Assembly (NCBI RefSeq): GCF_001766675.1
Contig: NZ_MJLT01000034.1
Coordinates: forward strand, 124,001-188,000
DNA from: Arthrobacter sp. SW1
GTDB lineage: Bacteria > Actinomycetota > Actinomycetes > Actinomycetales > Micrococcaceae
DNA length: 64,000 nucleotides
Reading direction: 5' to 3'
The position numbers and the translations under genes were made by a program. Of this stretch, positions 63,109 through 64,000 are shown piece after piece. Every line of letters starts with the position of its first letter. Within the stretch, counting starts at the first letter, position 1. Under the pieces are notes generated by a model, which saw only the letters and a list, made by a program, of their open reading frames with translations, was not told the origin of the DNA and did not search any database.

Positions 63109-64000
63109 ATGACACTCACCGCATCAAGCCCCGCATCCGTTACCGTGATCGGCCTCGGCCCCATGGGCCAAGCCATGACCCGCACCCTCCTCGACGCCGG
63201 CCACCCCGTGACGGTCTGGAACCGGACCCCTCGCCGTGCCGACGGCGTGGTGGCGGCCGGCGCCCGGCTGGCCGCCTCGCCGGAAGAGGCGCTGGAGGCA
63301 AGCGGACTCATCCTCCTCAGCCTGACCGACTACCAGGCCATGTACGACATCCTGGGCGGCGCAACGGCGTCGCTGCGCGGCCGGGCCCTCGTGAACCTCA
63401 GCTCAGACACGCCAGCCGCGACACGGGAAGCCGCTGACTGGGCACGCTCGCACGGAGCGTCCTTCCTGACCGGCGGAGTGATGGTTCCCGCCCCGATGAT
63501 CGGGACGGAGCGTGCCTACGCCTACTACAGCGGGGACGAAGAAGCCTTTGTCCCGCACCAGGAAACCCTGGCACGGATCGGCAGCCCCCGCTTCCTGGGA
63601 GCTGATCCCGGGCGGGCGCAGCTGATGTACCAGGCGCACCTGGACCTCTTCCTCACCACCTTGTCCGGCTTCGCGCACGCCACCGCGCTCGTGGGTTCGG
63701 CGGGCATCACCGCCGAAGACTTCCTGCCCGAGGTCCTCCAGCTCTTCCATGCCATCCCGGACATGATCGCCCCCGACGGGATCGGCAGGCTCGGCGCCCG
63801 CATCGACGCCGGCGAGCACCCGGGCGAAGGAAGCAACGTGATCATGATGGGCGCCACTGCGGACCACATCCTCGCAGCAAGCAGGAGCGTCGGAGTGGAC
63901 ACCGCCCTGCCCGCCGCCGTGCAGGAGCACTACCGCAAGGCGATCGCCGACGGCGGCGGCACGGACGGCTGGACCCGGATCATCAGCGGCATCAGCGCAC
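63109..64000 (+). CDS. Imine reductase-like NAD(P)-dependent oxidoreductase, partial
   Basis: 297 aa visible; runs off the window with no stop. N-terminal Rossmann VTVIGLGPMGQAMTRTLLDA with NRTP at the NADP-specificity loop; LILLSLTDYQAMYDIL; VNLSSDTPAATREAADWA; the helical C-terminal domain begins QLMYQAHLDLFLTTLSGFAH. Matches the 6-phosphogluconate dehydrogenase-like imine reductase/reductive aminase group. ATG 63109; GGAGG lies close upstream. Likely controlled by the adjacent HxlR. Confidence 0.85.
   Translation, partial: MTLTASSPASVTVIGLGPMGQAMTRTLLDAGHPVTVWNRTPRRADGVVAAGARLAASPEEALEASGLILLSLTDYQAMYDILGGATASLRGRALVNLSSDTPAATREAADWARSHGASFLTGGVMVPAPMIGTERAYAYYSGDEEAFVPHQETLARIGSPRFLGADPGRAQLMYQAHLDLFLTTLSGFAHATALVGSAGITAEDFLPEVLQLFHAIPDMIAPDGIGRLGARIDAGEHPGEGSNVIMMGATADHILAASRSVGVDTALPAAVQEHYRKAIADGGGTDGWTRIISGISA

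Overview
The window looks like a chromosome segment of a high-GC actinobacterium of the Micrococcaceae, probably Arthrobacter or a close relative (Pseudarthrobacter, Paenarthrobacter). The evidence is the codon use, the SigK/RskA pair, two DUF4383 membrane proteins, a DUF6350 (PerM-like) protein next to purN/purH, a monomeric isocitrate dehydrogenase, and a mycobacterial-style mannosyltransferase. Genus and species are inference. No rRNA, tRNA, CRISPR array or insertion sequence was recognised.

Layout. 1-5.6 kb: end of a PucR-type regulator, a lipoprotein, a GntR/UTRA regulator with its own operator, small enzymes, a BASS transporter and a DUF4383 protein. 5.7-7.3 kb: sigK-rskA, with matching SigK-type promoter elements in front of sigK and in front of the DUF4383 gene. 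7.3-11.2 kb: a phnD-phnC-phnE ABC operon ending in a tyrosine phosphatase and a TetR regulator. 11.5-21.8 kb: an accessory island that is visibly less GC-rich. It holds an HNH endonuclease with an SRA-like front domain, a translationally coupled pair (PD-(D/E)xK-like protein plus a 426-aa partner), a second HNH-like protein, a dead Xre-type gene, a 1246-aa membrane-anchored YobI/KAP-like NTPase, and a relic in which a truncated flavin monooxygenase abuts a relaxase-like tail. 21.8-28.5 kb: hydrolase, secreted protease, cold-shock gene, lipoprotein, nucleotide-sugar dehydrogenase plus glycosyltransferase, and a small xis-like/helicase-associated pair ending in a 25-bp tandem duplication.

28.6-41.4 kb is core: second DUF4383 protein, DUF6350, purN, a reverse-strand MurNAc/amino-sugar recycling cluster (kinase-murQ-MFS) lying between purN and purH, a secreted protease, icd and an MBL-fold protein. 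41.4-46.5 kb is a second phosphonate locus: an FAD amine oxidase-phnD-phnC-phnE operon, divergent from a PhnX-like hydrolase and a DoxX protein, with GntR-type palindromes between them. This set could import an aminoethylphosphonate-type compound, oxidise it to an aldehyde and cleave the C-P bond without PhnW. 46.8-53.3 kb: an oxidoreductase and two convergent MacB-like ABC export systems. 53.5-59 kb: a xylose/ChvE-type sugar ABC operon downstream of a ROK regulator, with a shared motif in both upstream regions. 59-64 kb: nitrilase-family hydrolase, squalene-cyclase-like protein, MFS transporter, and an HxlR regulator divergent from an imine-reductase-like gene that runs off the window end, with a large palindrome between them.

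The least explained material is the 11.5-21.8 kb island, in particular the two-gene operon at 12.7-15.2 kb and the big NTPase, and the hairpin-rich intergenic stretch at 46.48-46.66 kb.
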